64,000 nt of DNA from Eublepharis macularius. Its lineage: Eukaryota > Chordata > Lepidosauria > Squamata > Eublepharidae. Under the pieces are notes generated by a model, which saw nothing but the letters and a program-made list of their open reading frames with translations, had not been told where the DNA came from and made no database searches. The position numbers and the translations under genes are program-made. The stretch spans positions 59,287,766 to 59,351,765 of the forward strand of contig NC_072801.1 of NCBI RefSeq assembly GCF_028583425.1, given 5' to 3'. Positions 1 through 10,500 of the stretch are shown here, in pieces. Within the stretch, counting starts at the first letter, position 1, and every line of letters begins with the position of its first letter.

Positions 1-761
1 GTGGAGGACAGTGTCTGCATGCCCAGTCCCTGTGTTGCTCTCTGCTGTTGCCACCCCTTCCCCAGTGTCTAGGGACACTGCTTGCCCAAACCGTTGCCTT
101 GCTATTTTCCCTTTTAGTCAGAAGTTTGGGGGTTATTGGCTCCATCATAAAGGAGAAAGCCACATACATTTTGCTTGGAAGCAAGAAGCAAATAAATAAA
201 TAAATTGCTGCAGCTGTGTGTGTGTCGGGGGGGGGGGATTGAACAAAAGCTCCGTGTGAAAGGTACCTTCCTGGATCAGATCAAAGATCCATCTAGAACC
301 CAGCATCTAGTGATCAACAACGGTTGCTTCCACAGCAGCTTTTGCTCCTTGTCCCATCCTCTAAATTGCAATGGTTTCTTTTGGGGATTTCTATTTGATA
401 TTGTTGCACAGTTGTCCACCTTCTAGGAATTCTCTGGCTCTGCTGCGCATGTCCCAAAACCTGCTTTGGTATTATCCTTCCTGAAAGATACATTCGCTGG
501 AAAAGTGTGATCAGGACGGAAGCAGAGGATTTTTGCGCCTCCCTCCTTCAAATTCACTGACACCCCCTGCTTTTTGCCAGCTTTTAAAAACCGCTACATA
601 TCATTACATTATAATGAGCTACTACTGTGTTTTAGAAGTAAAAAAAAGCACACTCCAGTGGGGAAAGAATGGCAGGTGCAAGAAGATATCATAAGGAACA
701 AGAAGTGGAAGTTTCATTGCCCCTGTGAACGCCTCTTCCTTCGCAATGGCAAAGCTGAACA
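1..761. other. downstream flank, nothing recognised
   Basis: No exon or clear repeat. A short TG run and G run near 215-238 only. Confidence 0.5.
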
Positions 762-945
762 GGGTATCAGCCCTGTATGGGAGCAACCCAGATGCTCTGG
801 AAGGCCCATGGAAGTCAAACCCTCCTCCTTTTGTTACCTCCCAGTAACAGGCATTCAGGAGTATACTGCCTCTCAACATGGAAATTCTCCAGCATATCTA
901 AGAGCTATTGATAGGCCCCTCCTCATGAATTTGTCTATCCACCTC
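762..945 (+). repeat. CR1-like LINE 3' fragment
   Basis: AACAGGCATTCAGGAGTATAC...TGCCTCTCAACATGG and ATTGATAGGCCCCTCCTCATG resemble the widespread reptile CR1 tail. Confidence 0.5.
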
Positions 946-1077
946 TGATACTACCCACTAGGAAGGAGACTGATTGCAGAGCCTGACTTGCCACATCGTT
1001 CCATGAGCTGTGGCCCCTGCTGGGGAGCATGTTTTTGCTGTCCACCAAAGGTTGCCAGGCTGACCTGAATACCCCAT

Positions 1078-1278
1078 GCAAGCCTGATCTTGTTAGATTT
1101 TGGAAGCTAAGCAGGGTTGGCCTTGGTTGGTAATTGGATGGGAGACTTCCAGCGAAGACCAGGATTGCAAAGGCAGGCAATGGCAAACCACTTCTGTTAG
1201 TCTCTTGCTCAAACATCCCAGCGGGGGAGGGGGGGAGAGACTGTCAATCAGCTATGACTTGACAGCACTTACCACCAC
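1078..1278 (+). repeat. 5S rRNA-derived SINE
   Basis: The head resembles 5S rRNA (GGAAGCTAAGCAGGGTTGG, TTGGATGGGAGAC). The body GGCAATGGCAAACCACTTCTG and tail AGCTATGACTTGACAGCAC match the BovB LINE end. Plus orientation; not a functional 5S gene. Confidence 0.8.
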
Positions 1279-1282
1279 CAAA

Positions 1283-1446
1283 GGGTTGCCAACTCTGGCT
1301 TGAGAAATTCCTGAAGATTTGGAGGAGGCACCTGTGCAGATACTTATGTTTCTCCTACACTCTATGGCATACCATAGACACACTGCCCTCTGAAGCTGCC
1401 ATTTTCTGCAGGGGAACTGGTCTCTGTAGTCTGGAGATTGTAATAC
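1283..1446 (+). mobile_element. GGTTGCCA-family MITE, truncated
   Basis: GGGTTGCCAACTCTGG start and the GCCATTTTCTGCAGGGGAACTG core; the right end is missing. Confidence 0.7.
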
Positions 1447-1811
1447 TGAGGGAACTGATTTTTCCCTGACAATATAGGCTCATGCAAGTGTTGTCCTTCT
1501 CCCACCCCACTTTGTGGCTTGTTTTATCCATGGTATTGTTTTACCGTTTTAAGTGATGTCATAAACTGCTTTCTAAGTCAGCAAGCAGGATGTAAGCATC
1601 AAATCAAAACGAAATGGGGCAGCTGGTGGTGAGATACTAGTGACTCCACGTAGCAAAGTGAGGACTTGATGAAAAGTCTGTAAGTGGGTGGCTTGGGGCT
1701 GGCCTACTCAACTACTGTTGTAATATTGCTCAGGACTGATGTAGGGTGGTCTTTTAAAGAGTATAGGGTTCAGAATATGGCAAGCTACTTAGATCAATTG
1801 GCTAATTGGTG

Positions 1812-2004
1812 CCTGGAGTTCTCCCAAAATTCCAACTGATCTCCAAAGGACAGAGATCAGTTCCCCTGAAAGAAAAAGCAGCTTCAAAGCGTAGATTCTA
1901 TAGCATCACATCACCATTTAGCTCCCTGCTCTCTCCAAACCCTGACCTCTTCATGAATCACCTCTAAGTCTCCAGGAAATTCCTAAACTGGAGTTGGCAA
2001 CTCT
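1812..2004 (-). mobile_element. GGTTGCCA-family MITE
   Basis: Reverse-orientation copy ending GGAGTTGGCAACTCT, with the AGATCAGTTCCCCTG core. Diverged. Confidence 0.7.
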
Positions 2005-2147
2005 AATTCACATTACAGGGGTACAAAGACTTCCCTGTGCTCTGGGAATATCCTTCCTCTGATTGTGGAAGGCTCCCTACTTAGCAGAGTCAGTAGATCG
2101 AATATGCCATTTCTGTATCCCTATTAGCTGTCAGTTTGTTTTTTAAA

Positions 2148-2432
2148 AAGTAAAGGTAGTCCCCTGCGCAAGCACCGAGTCATTACTGATCCATGGGGGA
2201 TGTCACATCATGACATTTTCTTGGCAGACTTTTTACGGAGTGGTTTGTCATTGCTTTCCCCAGTCATCTACACTTTACTCCCAGGAAACTGGGTACTCGT
2301 TTTACCGACCTCGGAAGGATGGAAGGCTGAGCCAACCTCGAGCCGGCTATATGAACCCAGCTTCCGCCAGGATTGAACTCAGGTTGTGAGCAGAGCTTGG
2401 GATGCAGTACTGCAGCTTACCACTCTGCGCAG
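2148..2432 (-). repeat. Sauria-type SINE (tRNA head, BovB-like tail)
   Basis: The minus strand starts GCGCAGAGTGGTAAGCTGC, has a promoter-like B box around CCTGAGTTCAATCCTGG, the CCTTCCGAGGTCGGTAAAA body and a CAATGACAAACCACTCC tail. I recognise this as the squamate tRNA-derived SINE family; complete but diverged. Confidence 0.78.
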
Positions 2433-2799
2433 TGGGGCTCTTCAGTTTAAGGGCCCAAATTAACCATTGCTGCCCTCTGTGTCCCAAATACTTGAGAAGG
2501 GCCATTTCCTCCACTAGGAACCTTCCTGCATGTTAAATATTTTTCAGAGGCCCTTTTTCATGTTCCCCCATTGTCAGAAGTCTGGTGACTCACAACATGG
2601 GATACATTTTCAACATGAAAACCCAGACTGTAGGTTTCCTCCACAGGAAGATCATCTTCGTTCCTTCTCAGATGGCATTTAGACGCCAAGTTAAAAGAGG
2701 TGCTTTCACCAGGAGGATGAGTGTGTGTGTGTGTATTTTTGCCTTTTACACAGGTCTCTCCATCATCCGATGATGATTTGGCTGATCTGCTCCTGACAC

Positions 2800-2953
2800 A
2801 GTTTATTCTTGCCTTAGACAGTTTGTTGTTTGTACTGACCTCTAATTTTGTAATCTTAGTCCTATTACATTGTTCATCTTATGCTGTTTGACTGCACTGT
2901 AATCCACCATGGATCTGGTGAATAAGGTAGACTATAAATAATAAATAAAATTC
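2800..2953 (+). repeat. LINE 3' tail (L2-like)
   Basis: GTAATCCACCATGGATCTGG...GGTAGACTATAAATAATAAA, the same ending as the copies at 53218 and 55518. Confidence 0.5.
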
Positions 2954-3056
2954 TGGCTGTTCTTTGTACTTTTGCAGGTTTTGATTTTAATAAACTGTTT
3001 TTTTTAATCTGTTTTTTTGTGAATCACTTTGTGGATTTTGCTTAATTAAAATGTTG

Positions 3057-3300
3057 AAGCCAGTGGGGTATAGTAGTCAGAGTGCTCAACTAGGATCTAG
3101 GAGATGCAGGTTTGAATCCCCACTTTGCCACTGAAGCTTACTGAGCGGCCTTGGGCCAGTAACTCATGTCAGCCTATGCTACCTCAAAGGGTAGTTATTG
3201 TGAGGATAAAATTGTGTAAGGAAACACAATGTTGTAATCTGCTTTGAGTCCCCGTTGGGGAGAAAATCCAGGAGTAAACATATAACTAAATATAAATATT
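3057..3300 (+). repeat. tRNA-derived SINE
   Basis: The B box AGGTTTGAATCCCC follows GATCTAGGAGATGC. The tail TGCTTTGAGTCCCCGTTGGG and AT-rich end resemble an L2/CR1-type LINE tail. Confidence 0.72.
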
Positions 3301-3564
3301 AAAAATGAATGATAAATATGGCACCCTGCTCCCTCCCTTTGAAAACTTTATGAAAACGATGGAAACCAAGTATAAGTTAGCTATGATTCACTTAAGTCCC
3401 ATTACTTTCAACAAGGTTTAAACTCCACATAGGATTGCATCCTTTGTCATGACCAACTTTAGTTGGATCAGGGCCCTAGTCTCTGGGTTTTTATCAACCT
3501 TGTTAAAGTTATCCTGGGATCTAGGAACCCTTTCCCCCATGGTATTATGCAGGTTCTGCCACCT

Positions 3565-3640
3565 ATGTTAGTCTCTTGTCATGAAAACCCCACCAGGGGT
3601 CACCATAAGTCAACTATGACTTGAGGGCAGGATTTCATTT
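3565..3640 (+). repeat. 5S-derived SINE, tail fragment
   Basis: Only the BovB-like tail remains (GGGGTCACCATAAGTCAACT, ATGACTTGAGGGCA). Confidence 0.6.
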
Positions 3641-3864
3641 CTGCTAGATAATATTCTGGAAGCCACATTCCACAATCTGATGTAGAACACTGGCTGTGTT
3701 GTAAAGCAGAGGCTCTGTATCTGAGGAAGACTGGAAAGTTAATAAAAGGAAGTTCACAGGGTTCCCAGCTGAACATCTGATTGCCTACAAAGCTGGCGGT
3801 CATCGAAATGGTCCAATCTACTCCTAGGATCCAGTCAACAGGCCTGTCTGGTCTCTGGGTAAAT

Positions 3865-3870
3865 TTTATT
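3865..3870 (-). promoter_or_regulatory. candidate TULP2 polyadenylation signal
   Basis: AATAAA on the minus strand, about 570 bases past the TULP2 stop. It is the first exact hexamer I found downstream. No transcript evidence. Confidence 0.35.
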
Positions 3871-4441
3871 TCCAATGTATTACCCAATTTTATAGAGAAC
3901 GAAAGGTGGGTGGGGATGTGGCTTCAGTTTGTCATATTAAAATGGCTGCCATTCCCCTTCTGCATGGCTGCTCCTTTCCTCATTCTGAATACATGAAGCT
4001 GACAGACTGTACTGTTTCTTCAGTATCTGCAGTTTCTTCAGTAATGGAGCTCTGGTCTGAATCTGGCAAGGCGGTCTGTTTCCTGCATAGGTGGGTTGTC
4101 AGTTATGAGGCAGTTATGGAGGAACTGAGTTGAGGCCTAAACCAATATGATAATGTTCAATGGTGAAGTTACGCAAATCAGAAATCTGGTTGCCAGAATA
4201 AATGAAAGGGAGAAGGTGAGTGGGTTACAGGAAACTGAGAAAGTTCTTGTCAATGGGACAGAACAAGGGGAAGACAGTTTAGAAGTAATAGGTTGGAGGG
4301 TCCATCTTGACAAAAATGAGGTCCGAGGTCAAAGGTGAGTGATACTGAAAATGAAACAGATGATGTCCAGTTTTACGAGACAGCAGGAAACAATCTGGAG
4401 CAAAGCCACAGGGGTTGGAGGTCAGCAGTTGGCTTGGGCCT

Positions 4442-4575
4442 CTACTCGCAAGCTAATTTCCCATCAAAGCTGGACAAACAGATGGCGAAAGCCTGAAGAG
4501 CACACAGTGGGTAGCGGTAGTCCATGGTGAATACATCAGGTGCCACACGGCCAAACTGCAGCAAAATGTACTGGG
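4442..4575 (-). CDS. TULP2: TULP2 coding exon 14 (stop)
   Basis: A 134-nt exon, residues 512-555 and TAG. It encodes [20 protein letters not shown] and ends [14 protein letters not shown], the second tubby signature. It lies 3.1 kb from exon 13 because a 2.5-kb transposon occupies the intron. The acceptor is preceded by a long pyrimidine tract. Confidence 0.95.
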
Positions 4576-7500
4576 CTGTAGGTTGAGGAGAAACAGATGA
4601 ATGAGAGAGAAAGAATGGTGTTTAGATAACAAAACTGCATTCCTTTACCTAGCTCTCCACTAAGGTTTCCTCAGAAACGTGCCCGCCATTTTCTTTTCAC
4701 ATAGACAAGCATTTGCTTGACCTAACCCAGTTAATTCTCTATGTTGCTAGTACACTCTGCACCAAACCCTTGATCCATCAAGGGCAATGGGTTATCCAAA
4801 GACCTCTTGTCTACTGCATGGAGTCAAACTAGATAAGACAGAGATCACGGTCGAATCCACACTACAGCTTTCCTCTCACATTTTCCCTACCGTTTTTGCG
4901 CATTTCTGAGCGCCGTTCACACCACCTTTTTAACGTTCCGATTTTCTCCCGCATTCCTCTCGGTTTTCCTTTTACAGATTTCTTGCGCAATTTTCACGGG
5001 GGACGTGAACGCCTTGAGGCGGATATCTTGCGCCTTTTTTTTTTAAACCACCCCCACTTCCGTATCTCTGGCCGTTCCCAGCATTCCTATTGGCTAAGTC
5101 TCCTCCCAAGTGCTCTGCAGTCCATGAATGCCAATTTCCCATCCACTGCTTAATTCCGCTCCAATAATAAATCGGACGCTTCCAAATTCGTAATTAGTTC
5201 ATGGGTTAATGTGTTTTGATAAAACAATCCTTGTTGCTGGTTTTCACACCCTCAATTATTTTTTAAAATTTTTTTCCCAATTTTTATGTCATATCGAAAT
5301 TCCACCGTGATGTTCTATCAGAATAAAGATTACAATGACACATATAGCGGCTTCTCACTTTCTCCGCACGAACTCACTCCCTTGACAGTTTATGATGGGT
5401 TGAAGACTGACAGGTAATAATTTGCTTGCAGTATTCTTTTTTTTTCTTATAAATTTTTGGAGTGAGAACGACTACTAGAGTTCACGATGTAATGCTATGC
5501 CTCAGAAAAGTTTTTCTCGAAATTTCCTCTTTATATAGAGTGAACGAAATGACATGTCCCCACAAAATTTTTATCTTTCCGTGTAACGATAAATTGGTAT
5601 TTCCAAAAAGAGACAAATGCACGAATGTGAAAGTAGGATGTATTTCTTCGACGCTTCCACCAGAAAGATACTCTGGAAATTGTGCGTCACATCACAAACC
5701 ACAACCCAGTCGCCAGGAAACGGTTAGAAACACAAGATAGCAACTGATGCTACTGCAAGCAATTCCCCCCCCCCTGTGGTTAGGTCTCCCACCATCAAAT
5801 GCACTCTTGAATAATGAGGATGTAGCCGCTGTGCGGTATGGCATCTAACCTTTGACAGGTAGAGAGCACGATTTGGCTATCTCACAACAACAATGCACGA
5901 CAGTTATGTAAGAAGGGGTTTTTCAACATTGCATGGGCACCCCCACTACCACGTCTCTTCTATGAGATGGGCAAGTTAAAGATTTCTCTTCGGCTGCTTT
6001 TGTGACCTCACAAGACCGCTGCGTGCGGGGGGAACCCGATATCAATCAATCTATTGTTTTCTACTAATCATATTATCGTTATACCAAATAATCGAGAAAA
6101 CCAAAGGATGCTAAAAGCAAACTGACCAAAAATGAGCATCGCCGAATCACAGAACTGTTTATTTTTTAGGGAATCAAAATTTGGCCGGTGCACGGTTAAG
6201 GTGTGTTGTCTGCCGGAGAGTCCTTGGACCCTAGCTTCCTAACTTCTCATCCTAGGGATGTTTGTGGGAAATGGAGGGACACCACTTTGTTAAAATGGAT
6301 TTTCTATTCTATTTTTTGTGTGTGGCTTGTGTGATGTTGCCAGAAAGAACTTCAAGGCAGCACGTGTCCCTTCATTTGTCTTCAATAGTAAAGAGTCCGT
6401 TTGCACCTTTAAGACTAACCAACTTTATTGTTGTCTAGGCTTCCGAGAACCACAGCTCTCTTCATCAGATGCTGACAAAGGGAGCTGTGGTTCTCGAAAG
6501 CAGAAGATGCATCTGACAAAGAGTGCTGTAGTTCTCGAAAGGTTACACTGTGTCTGATAAAGAGGACTGGGGCTCTTGAAAGCTTGTGCCACAATAAAGT
6601 TTGTTAAAGGTGCTACCGGGCTCTTTACTACTTTTCCACCACAGACCAAAACGGCACATTCCTCTAGATCTTAGCCTGCAATAACATTGTCAGTCAAATC
6701 TGATTGGTTTGTGATCCCTTAAAAGCATGGGGCTGCTTACGCAATTTGGTCTGGAATAAGAGGATAGAGTAATGTTAGGGTTACCAACTCCAGGTTGGGA
6801 AATTCCTGGAGGTTTATGGGTGGATCCTGGGAATGGCTGTGTTTGGGGAGGGGGGTGGGATCTCAGTACGGTATATTGCCATACATCCCATCCTCCAAAA
6901 CTGCTTGCATTATGAAAATAATTGGCCGTCTTTCAGGACAGGAAGATTCATTCTCCTACAAAGTAGTTGAAAGTTTTTGTTGATCAAGTATAGTTCGCAG
7001 TCAAACACAGGGCCCAGCTCATGGAAGGAATTTTTGTTTATTCTCCTTATTCAGGACTATTTTGTGTTGCTAAGTAACATGCCCTGACTACTGAATACAC
7101 TGTACTTGGAGCTGATGCATTCTGCATGATTTTCTTTATATGGAAGCATTGAAATAACGGAAAACTGCACAAAAAAATAATAAAAAAAGGAGCAGGGAGA
7201 AACAGATCCGTCCCCCCGAAACGGCTTTTCCAAAGGGAATGTGAACGGCGGATAACACAAGAAAACCGCATTTAAGGCCTGAATGTGAACGGAGAGGAGA
7301 AAGTTGCGGATGGGAAACACATGGAAGTTTTCTGTTTAAAAAGCGGGAAAAAGGTGAGTGTGGATTCGGCCCACAGCTTCTCCTAATGTCTTTTTAATGT
7401 AAATTTCTGATGTGCTTGGCCCTGATTCATATCAAGACCAGGAGAGGGGAAAGGGATTTAAACTTCTTTCCTCCATGTGCTTTGACCAATTAGAAAGGCC

Positions 7501-10500
7501 CTCTCTGGGTTTACAAAGGAAAAAAAGGGGCATCTGTCTGTTTTTTGGGCCCCTTTCACAGGTTGCCTGAGTCCCTTGTAAGTAAGTCCTCCTGAAAGCA
7601 ACAAAACTTAATTCCAAGTAAATAACGCCTTTCCCAGGAAATGACACCCTTGTAACCTGCCCGCCCACTCACGGTCGTCTTCTGAGATGATTTGGAAGTT
7701 TTTCACGGAAGCCTGCGTGACCCGTCCGTGAAAGTTGAGGACATACGATTGGGTCTCCTCGTTCCAGGCTGGCATCTTGTTATGGAGCTTGATTAGGTTC
7801 TGCATGTTGTGGTTTTGGTACCGAGCCAGTAAGGTCTCATGTTCCTGTAGGCACAAACGTACACATCAAGTGTTTTGTATTGGACAGTTTTGCCCCTAGA
7901 AGTGTGCCAACAGCAAGGACCCACTCACATTTTTAGGCCGGATACAAATCCTCTCATTGTCTGAGGTCATGCCAGGGATTATCACTGTCATTTTCCTTGG
8001 GCCCCTGAAGCCCAAGACATTTGTTTCCTAGGGGAGAGGGAAGAAATGTGTTAACCTTGGCATCTTGTTCCACAAACATGTTGTTGAATTGTTACTCATA
8101 CTTGTTCATTGGTTTACATAGTGCTCTGCAAACTGGCTTTCTGTGCCCGGCGTGAGCACGCAGGTGGTGAGCACTTTTTACATCTTTTTAATGCAGTTGC
8201 ACTAATGTGGTGTGGTGGTTAGAGAGTCAGACTAACACTGGAGAGTTGTAGGTTAAAATCTCCACTCAGAGGAGAAACACATGTTGCAAGTTATCTGGGG
8301 ACACTCAAGTGCAGGATTTTATGTGTGGTCCTCAATTCACGAGCAGACTGTATCTTGCTCGGCACATATGCATGCTGCTTTCATGGGAGCTCCCTTTGTG
8401 TGACTGCATTTGCGAGTGAGTACAAATGCCACCACTGAGTCGGGAGGGCAGAGCTCCAATTCAGCTCAGCTTTTGCAGTCAGAACTCTCAGGGATGGACA
8501 CTGCAGAGCAAGTACTTTAGGCTCCTTTGATTTGCCAATTTGCATTTCTTTAAGGTGTGAGAAATTGTCAAGATCTGCATTTCAATGAATGGATGTGAGA
8601 GCTGGGGAAAACTGGGAATTTGGCAGTTGTAAACAACCTGGGATACTGTTAACAGTTGAGGAGGAACTGATATCGAACATGTGAATGTATTCATGCGGAG
8701 TCAATTGAAGTCTGACCGTGAGAGCGAGTGCCTGGGAAGGTGGAGGGGGGACATGTGAAATGAGGTTCACTTGAGCGTCCCTAGGTACTTCGTAATGTTT
8801 ATTTCCAGCCTCAGTCATAGAGCTCACTGGAAGACTTTGAGTCCGTCACATGAGCTCTCTCTCTCACCCTCTCAGCCTAACTTGCTGCACAGGATTGTTG
8901 TGGAGATGAAATGGAGGAGAGAGACCTGGACACCTTTTGAGCTCTCAAAGGAAGGGTGAGATAAAAATGTGACACACAGATAGAAGCCATCATTTCGATT
9001 TAAACGTTTTACTGTCTCCCCCCAACTGCCTCCTCCCTCTTCTTTCAGCCACTGAAAGTGAGGGAGAATACCATTTCTTTAAAAAAATCTACAGAAGCAA
9101 TGTGCCACTTGTATGGGGTAATTCGGTACATCCAAAGGCCAAAGTCTACCTGCACAAATGGCAACTGATTTCTTGGAGGAGGCCAAGAGATACTGGAAGA
9201 CACACTGCTTTAGAAACTCTCCTGGTCAAAGCAGGAGGTCTTGAGCTAGACAGATCATTTTTCTTGACCCCATATAAAACAGCTTCTATTGTTTTTTAAT
9301 ACCTGTCTATACTTATGGGCCTAATTGTGTGTTAAGTGCCGTCAAATCACAATTGATTTATGGAGACCCCTGCTGGGGCTTTCAAGGCAAGTGAGAAGTA
9401 TAGATGGTTTGCCATTGCCTTCCTCTGCAGTCTTACTTGGTGGTCTCCCATCCAAGAATTGACCCTGCTTCGTTTCTGAGATCTGATGAGATTGGGCTAT
9501 ACCATGCCATCTTCCCTCCCATGGGCCTAAATACACCATATTTTCCCTGTATCCTTTCAAGTTCTGTGCAATCAAATATGCTTGGGTGGCAAATTAATTC
9601 CCAGGCACATGTGGGCTGATTCAGATCCCAAATGCCATACAGAGGGGCAGGGTGCTTAAGCATTCCCCCCTGCATTGCCTTCCCAATTGTTAATATTACA
9701 GGAACCCCACAAGTCCCTAATTCTCTCCCATCCAAGGGAAACAAACCAAGGTAGTGGCAATGGAGCCAGTAGCGACTCCGTGGGGTTGTTTGGGGATGGC
9801 AAAAATAGCAGTATGGGGACGGGGGTGGGGGAGGGTACAGCCCCTTCACCCTGCTTGGTGCAGTAGCAAACTGAAAAAAGCCAGTGTGCAAACTGAAAAA
9901 AGCGAATGCCTGAAAGGCATCGCACTTGTGATACGAAGTCCTCATGTTGTGTCCTGATAGCGCCCTCTTTTGACTGAAGCTCACATAGCAGATGGCAACC
10001 AGCTCTTGCCGCAGCTCAGCAGACTCTGGAACAAAAGGTTTCTTCTCTGGGTTGATTCCATTGTCAAACACAGTAAACTTGGTTCCCAGCACGTTTGATC
10101 TAGAAGCAGGAAAAAATGTTTCAAAATTTGTATTATTTCCTTTGATTTGATTCTCTAAAAAAGCAATCAATCACTCCAAAAAAGATGATGGTTTAAAAAA
10201 AAATTGGAAAAATGCAAACTAAAATCCAGGAACCTAAAAAGAAAAAAAAAGTGCAGAACAAAACTTTTTAAGCTGTCATGACTCCCAACTCAAAGAACCC
10301 TGGGAAATGTAGTTCTCTGAAAGAGCTAGTGATGGCTAACAAAGAAATCCAAGCAGTCCCATCAGGGGAGACTAAAATTGCATCTCTTTGTCTTGGGCAG
10401 TCTCAATTTGGCCCTGAGGCAGTTTCCTAGACCAATGGCAGGATTCAAATGTAAAAAATATATTTTTAAAAAAAGAACTGTCTTATGCTGTTGAAGAGAG

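Larger units (their letters stand above)
4849..7371. mobile_element. 2.5-kb inverted-end transposon with 3-bp duplication, no transposase seen
   Basis: The left end GGTCGAATCCACACT and the right end (complement) GGCCGAATCCACACT are inverted repeats, flanked by CAC at 4846-4848 and 7372-7374. The motif GTGAACG or its complement recurs near both ends (about 4928, 5007, 7240, 7285), like subterminal binding sites. A 3-bp duplication suggests a Harbinger-like element. It contains two later insertions (6378-6650, 6776-6905). The interior 5062-6300 matches nothing I know and has no long reading frame; the longest, 92 codons at 5462-5740, is unrecognised. It could instead be two separate short elements. 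Confidence 0.55.
4576..7672. other. TULP2 last intron
   Basis: Largely the 4849-7371 transposon with its two insertions; the rest is unremarkable. Confidence 0.6.

Noticed and set aside
1080-1160. A 5S rRNA gene
   Set aside because: Resemblance is partial, the internal control region is diverged, and a BovB-like tail follows: a SINE.
9433-10170. A 245-codon minus-strand frame as a separate gene
   Set aside because: Only 9985-10099 is coding (TULP2 exon 11, with good splice sites); the rest is intron and SINE read-through.
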